Made by a program: the position numbers and the translations under genes. Shown piece by piece: positions 13,890 through 16,829 of a stretch of 16,829 nt of DNA. The notes under the pieces are model-generated. The model saw only the letters and a program-made list of their open reading frames with translations, ran no database searches and was not told where the DNA came from. The stretch comes from JBBSHS01 sp038232515. Its GTDB lineage: Bacteria > Actinomycetota > Acidimicrobiia > Acidimicrobiales > JAUJNH01. Every line of letters begins with the position of its first letter. The first letter of the stretch is position 1. The stretch is from the NCBI GenBank assembly GCA_038232515.1, contig JBBSHS010000058.1, forward strand, positions 1 through 16,829, read 5' to 3'.

Positions 13890-13895
13890 TACGCT
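13890..13895 (+). promoter_or_regulatory. -10 box (TACGCT) for the dehydrogenase
   Basis: TACGCT ends 7 nt before the ATG at 13903 in the 66-bp gap after the PIG-L gene. Confidence 0.5.
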
Positions 13896-13902
13896 CCCGG
13901 CA

Positions 13903-15033
13903 ATGGACCTCCTCGGTGCCTCGAGCAGCTGGGCCCATACCTCCAGTGCCCAGCGCCTGGTGGCCGGCGACGGCTCGCTCGAGAAGGTCAGCCAACTGGT
14001 ACACGACGCCGGTGGTCGGCGCCTGCTGCTGGTCACGACGCCGGGACGCCTGGCCGGCGAAGCCGGCCAGGCGCTCGTGCGCCGTCTCGGGCGCAAGCTG
14101 GGCGCCACCTTCGACGGCACCCAGCGCCACGTACCGACGCCGGTGGTCCAGGCTGCCGTCGGGCTGGCCGGCGAGGCCGGCATCGACCTGGTGATCAGCT
14201 TCGGTGGCGGGTCGTGCGTAGACCTCGCCAAGGCCGTCTGCTTCTTCACCGAGCAGGCCCAGGGCCAGCCGTCCACGAGCTACCTGGACCGACCGGTGCT
14301 GCCCCACATCGCCATCCCGACCACGTGGTCGGGGGCGGAACTGACCCCATACTTCGCCATGACGGACCCAGCGGCCCGTCGCCAGCAGGGTGCCGGTAGC
14401 ACCACCGGCGCACCGGTGGCCGCCATCTACGATCCCGGAGCGGTGGTGGGCCTCGACCCGCAGGTGTCGGCGGCCAGCGGCATGAGCTGTCTGGCCCATG
14501 GTGTCGAATGCGCCTGGTCACTGCAGCGCAGCCCTGAAGCCGAGGCCGTGGCCCTGGCCTGCATCGCCCGCACCGCCGAGGCCCTGCCCGCGGTCGTGGA
14601 CGACCCCGAGGACCTGGAGGCGCGGTTGGCCATGTTGTGCGCAGCCGCCCTGGGAGCCAGGGCGCTCACCAACGCCGCCATGGGGGTGCACCACGGCCTC
14701 GCCCAGTTGCTCGGCGGGCGCACCGGCCTCTCTCACGGCCTGGCCAACGCCATCCTCCTCACCCATGCCGTCGCCTACAACGCCGCCGATCCACTCCTGG
14801 CCTCACCCCTGCACCGCATCGGCTTGGCCCTCGGTGACCCGGATGACCCGGCCGGCGCCGTCGACCGCCTTCGGGAGCGACTCGGTCTGCCCGGTCATCT
14901 GGCCGACGTCGGCGTGAGCCCGGACGACATCGACGCCGTGGCCAGGATGTCAGGGGCCAGCCCGGCGGTAAGGACGAATCCCCGACCGGTGAGCGAGGAC
15001 GAGGCCAGCGGCATCCTCGCCGCCGCCTGGTGA
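13903..15033 (+). CDS. Iron-containing alcohol dehydrogenase family, maleylacetate-reductase-like
   Basis: 376 residues. The N-terminal nucleotide-binding domain has RLLLVTTPGRLAGEAG (40-55), DLVISFGGGSCVDLAKAV (95-112) with the NAD(P)-binding GGGS, and HIAIPTTWSGAELTPYFAMTD (135-155). The C-terminal helical domain has MSCLAHGVECAWS (194-206), GVHHGLAQLLGG (261-272) and GLSHGLANAILLTHAVAYN (275-293). In Fe-ADHs metal is bound by an Asp and three His; here the Asp of the DxxxH motif is Ser195 while His199, His263/264 and His278 remain, a pattern closer to maleylacetate reductases, which reduce maleylacetate to 3-oxoadipate in aromatic degradation. No other genes of that pathway are present. 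Its TGA overlaps the GTG of the aminotransferase pseudogene. Confidence 0.92.
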   Translation: MDLLGASSSWAHTSSAQRLVAGDGSLEKVSQLVHDAGGRRLLLVTTPGRLAGEAGQALVRRLGRKLGATFDGTQRHVPTPVVQAAVGLAGEAGIDLVISFGGGSCVDLAKAVCFFTEQAQGQPSTSYLDRPVLPHIAIPTTWSGAELTPYFAMTDPAARRQQGAGSTTGAPVAAIYDPGAVVGLDPQVSAASGMSCLAHGVECAWSLQRSPEAEAVALACIARTAEALPAVVDDPEDLEARLAMLCAAALGARALTNAAMGVHHGLAQLLGGRTGLSHGLANAILLTHAVAYNAADPLLASPLHRIGLALGDPDDPAGAVDRLRERLGLPGHLADVGVSPDDIDAVARMSGASPAVRTNPRPVSEDEASGILAAAW

Positions 15034-15983
15034 CGGCCGACTTCGACGCCCTCGACACAGGGCTCTCCAAAGCCGCCGCCAGACGGTCAAGTGGCGGCGC
15101 CACGGGCCGGGCACGATCGCCGCCTGGGTGGCCGACATGGACCTGCCCATCGCCGCCGTGGTGGGCCGCGCTCTGCACGCCGCCGTCGATGCCGACGACC
15201 TGGGCTATCCCGGCGCCGGAGGCGGCCGCCGACCTCGCCGTCACGTACGCGGCCTGGGCGCAGCGGCGGTACGGCTGGCGCCCCGACCCGGCCGGTGCGG
15301 TGGCCACGGGCGAACCCCGACAACCCCACCGGCCGGGTCCTGCACCGGTGGGAGCTGCGCATGCTGGCTGACGCCGCCATCCGCTACGACGCTGTGGTGC
15401 TGGCCGACGAGATCCACGCCGACGTGGTGCTGGCCGGGGCGGAGCACGTGCCTTTCGTCTCTCTCGGCCCCGATGTGGCGGCCCGGACGGTGACGTTCGT
15501 GTCCGCGTCCAAGGCCTTCAATCTGGCCGGGCTGCACTGCGCGCTCGCCCTGGCCGGCAACCCGGATGTGGCCGATCGCATCCGCGCCCTCCCTGTCCAC
15601 CGCCGGGGCGGTCCGTCGACTCTCGGTCTGGTGGCGGCAAAGGCGGACTGGACCGAGGGTGACGAATGGCTCGACGCCGCCATCGCGCACATCGGCCGCC
15701 AACGCCAGCGGCTGGCCGAGCTCCTGGCTGACCTGCCGGCCATACGCTGGCACCCGCCGGAGGGCACCTACCTGGCGTGGCTCGACTGCCGGGCCCTCCA
15801 GCTACCGGATCCGAGAGAGCCGGCGGGGTGTTTCCTGGAGAATGCCAAGGTGGCGCTGGCCGAAGGTTGCGAGTTTGGAGCCGAGGGCTGCGGCTGGGCC
15901 CGCCTCAGCCTGGCCACGTCCGGCCCCTGCTCACCGAAGCCGTCACCCGCATGGTCCGGGCCGTGGCCGCCCACCCGGCGTAG
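15030..15983 (+). pseudogene. Decayed MalY/PatB-type PLP aminotransferase
   Basis: The family (cystathionine beta-lyase type, PLP-dependent, about 390 residues) is clear, but the sequence is spread over three frames. It begins at GTG 15030 (TADFDALDTGLSKAA), shifts near 15090 to read VKWRRHGPGTIAAWVADMD and DADDLGYPGA, shifts near 15215 to read AVTYAAWAQRRYGWRPDP, and shifts again near 15305 to read NPDNPTGRVLHRWELRMLAD, ADEIHADVV and SASKAFNLAGLH, with the PLP lysine codon at 15511. It shifts once more near 15920 to finish LLTEAVTRMVRAVAA with TAG at 15981-15983. About 75 codons between RYGW and NPTGR, including the cofactor-phosphate region, are deleted. It overlaps the dehydrogenase stop (GTGA), so an intact ancestor was probably co-translated with it. 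Neighbouring genes are intact, which argues against sequencing error. Confidence 0.85.
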
Positions 15984-16009
15984 CCGGAACGACGTGCGCA
16001 CAAGCACCG

Positions 16010-16459
16010 GTGCACTTGGTCCCCACGTCGGTATTCGTGGCAGGCTCGGTACCCGCCAGCCCGGCCTCAGCCCAGGAGATTCCCACGCTCGCCACCCTGC
16101 GGGACATCCACGCCACCTGGGCGTGGGTCGTCATCATCGGTAACGGGCTGGCGGGGGTGTGGGCGCTGGGCGCGGCCAAGGCCCCTCAGCTACGTACCCG
16201 CGCCCTGTGGTGGTTCACCTTCTTCGTCGAGCTGGCCGTGTTCGTCCAAGTGGGGCTGGGTGTCGGCATGGTGGCTGGACAGAAGATCAAGGCGCCCAGG
16301 TTCCACATGTTCTACGGCTTCGTCGCCATCGTGGCTGTCGGCATCATCTACAGCTACCGCCAGCAGCTCAAGCATCGGCTGTACCTGCTCTACGGCCTTG
16401 GCGGGCTGTTCGTGATGGGCCTGGGCATCCGGGCCCTGCTCGTGGCCAAAGCCGGCTGA
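16010..16459 (+). CDS. Small four-helix membrane protein, function unknown
   Basis: 149 residues if the GTG at 16010 is used; GTG 16037 is another choice. After an Ala/Ser/Pro-rich start and IPTLATLRDIHATWAW there are four membrane segments at about 35-55, 66-90, 98-115 and 124-145. Residues of note are HATWAW at the first helix entry, the Trp-rich ALWWFTFFVELAVF and KAPRFHMFYGFVAIVAVGI, which contains the only intramembrane histidine. I do not recognise a named family; the single histidine alone does not support a haem protein. No -10 box of the kind seen elsewhere lies close to either start, and the gap to the pseudogene is only 26 bp, so transcription may come from upstream. It ends 10 bp before the hairpin that begins copy B of the repeated element. 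Confidence 0.78.
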   Translation: MHLVPTSVFVAGSVPASPASAQEIPTLATLRDIHATWAWVVIIGNGLAGVWALGAAKAPQLRTRALWWFTFFVELAVFVQVGLGVGMVAGQKIKAPRFHMFYGFVAIVAVGIIYSYRQQLKHRLYLLYGLGGLFVMGLGIRALLVAKAG

Positions 16460-16469
16460 GGGGTGCCGG

Positions 16470-16490
16470 CCTAGGCGCTTGGCGCCTAGG
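16470..16490 (+). terminator. 9-bp hairpin after the membrane protein gene
   Basis: CCTAGGCGC and GCGCCTAGG pair perfectly around TTG, 10 bp after the stop codon at 16459. It can serve as a terminator although no U-tract follows, and it is also the first structural part of copy B. Confidence 0.6.
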
Positions 16491-16728
16491 AACCGACACG
16501 ATTGAGTCAAGTTCCGCGCCGCACCGACAAGGTCAGTGATGCCCGCTTCGGGCTTGTCGAACCGACGGCGTAAGGGTGTGGGAAGGGCCGGACCGGGTCC
16601 GAGGGTGACGGCCAGCCCACGAACGCAGGACGCGCGCGGAGGTGCGGGTGAAAGACATCCCGCTCGTATGCCGAAGAGATGATCTGACCGCTCGTCGGGC
16701 GGGGGCGAAGCCCCGGTAGCCGTTACCG
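16470..16728 (+). repeat. Copy B of the ~250-bp repeated element / candidate structured RNA
   Basis: Inverted copy of 1137-1390. It starts with a 9-bp hairpin (16470-16490), followed by a 23-nt block identical to copy A (16493-16515), a CGACAAG/CUUGUCG helix enclosing a GCCCG-CTT-CGGGC hairpin (about 16530-16560), a GUGGG/CCCAC helix (16578-16582 with 16616-16620) enclosing GGCCG/CGGCC (16586-16590 with 16609-16613), a 19-nt identical block at 16595-16613, and a 26-nt identical block (16690-16715) with a GGGGC-GAA-GCCCC hairpin. It fills most of the gap between the membrane protein and the VOC gene, with the VOC start 50 bp beyond. It could be an RNA gene, a leader, or an inserted repeat. Confidence 0.8.
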
Positions 16729-16777
16729 TTCGTCTTGCCAGACAATCTCGACCAGACCCACGACTTCAGGAGTGACC

Positions 16778-16829
16778 ATGACCGGCTCTTCCACCCAGGG
16801 AATCAAGACCGTGCTGCATCCCGTTTCCG
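16778..16829 (+). CDS. Start of a VOC/glyoxalase-type protein (partial)
   Basis: ATG at 16778 is preceded by AGGAG at 16768-16772, five bases before the start: a clear ribosome-binding site, unlike most genes here. The 17 visible codons read MTGSSTQGIKTVLHPVS. IKTVLHPVSD-type openings are common in actinobacterial VOC (glyoxalase/dioxygenase fold) proteins, where the His is a metal ligand of the first beta-alpha-beta-beta-beta module. With so few residues the family call is tentative. The gene runs off the window edge. Confidence 0.6.
   Translation, partial: MTGSSTQGIKTVLHPVS

Noticed and set aside
12550..14499. 649-residue minus-strand reading frame
   Set aside because: It lies opposite the NUDIX, PIG-L and dehydrogenase genes, all with intact motifs on the plus strand; long antisense frames are expected at this GC content.
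1137..16728. Composite transposon bounded by the two inverted 250-bp elements
   Set aside because: No transposase, recombinase or target-site duplication is visible, and the genes between are ordinary chromosomal types. The two copies differ by about 20%, so they did not arise together in a recent event.

Overview
The window is about 16.8 kb of very GC-rich, gene-dense bacterial DNA. It has strong GC bias at third codon positions, many GTG starts, and families typical of Actinobacteria: an HU-like protein with a Lys/Ala-rich tail, DUF2505, DUF4232, a PIG-L deacetylase resembling mycothiol enzymes, and SufR-like regulators. Placement within Actinobacteria (perhaps Acidimicrobiia) is inference from overall gene character, not from a marker gene.

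Layout. 1-267 is the C-terminal tail of a histone-like/HupB-like protein built of perfect 27-bp repeats, followed by exonuclease III (308-1093). A roughly 250-bp element (copy A, 1137-1390) separates it from a minus-strand pair (a conserved hypothetical and a DUF2505 protein, 1387-2399). A divergent plus-strand operon follows: an alpha/beta hydrolase overlapping a membrane-anchored Mur ligase (2547-4879), closed by a long hairpin. A DUF4232 lipoprotein lies on the minus strand (5019-5633). Next comes a Ddl-type ATP-grasp ligase coupled to a PRC-barrel protein (5772-7312), a zinc-ribbon hypothetical (minus), a bacterial PH-domain/SHOCT membrane protein (7808-8437), and a MazEF toxin-antitoxin pair (minus, 8483-9018). 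A GH1 glycosidase homologue (minus, 9198-10499) diverges from a SufR-like regulator, which is followed by an alpha/beta hydrolase, a NUDIX hydrolase, a PIG-L deacetylase and a maleylacetate-reductase-like dehydrogenase (10587-15033). The dehydrogenase overlaps the start of a decayed MalY/PatB aminotransferase pseudogene (15030-15983). A small four-helix membrane protein (16010-16459), copy B of the 250-bp element in opposite orientation (16470-16728) and the start of a VOC/glyoxalase-type gene (16778 to the edge) finish the window.

Functional themes. The Mur ligase and the Ddl-type ligase lie in nearby transcription units and could form a D-Ala-D-Ala-related envelope module with the hydrolase and lipoprotein; this is inference. 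The NUDIX/PIG-L pair is consistent with thiol or nucleotide detoxification. Eleven genes have a TANNNT -10-like box ending 6-10 nt before the start codon with no Shine-Dalgarno sequence, so leaderless transcripts appear to be the rule here, and this was used to choose several starts.

The least explained structure is the inverted pair of about 250-bp elements at the two ends of the window. They share 23-nt and 26-nt identical blocks, a compensated terminal hairpin and a possible internal fold. In both copies the element begins right at the 3' end of a protein gene and is read in the same direction as that gene. They may be copies of an undescribed structured RNA or a mobile intergenic repeat. 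No transposase, CRISPR array, tRNA or rRNA was recognised. No gene-free stretch exceeds about 350 bases; the two longest (1094-1386 and 16460-16777) are mostly the element copies, and 9019-9197 holds only the mazE promoter and otherwise nothing recognisable.
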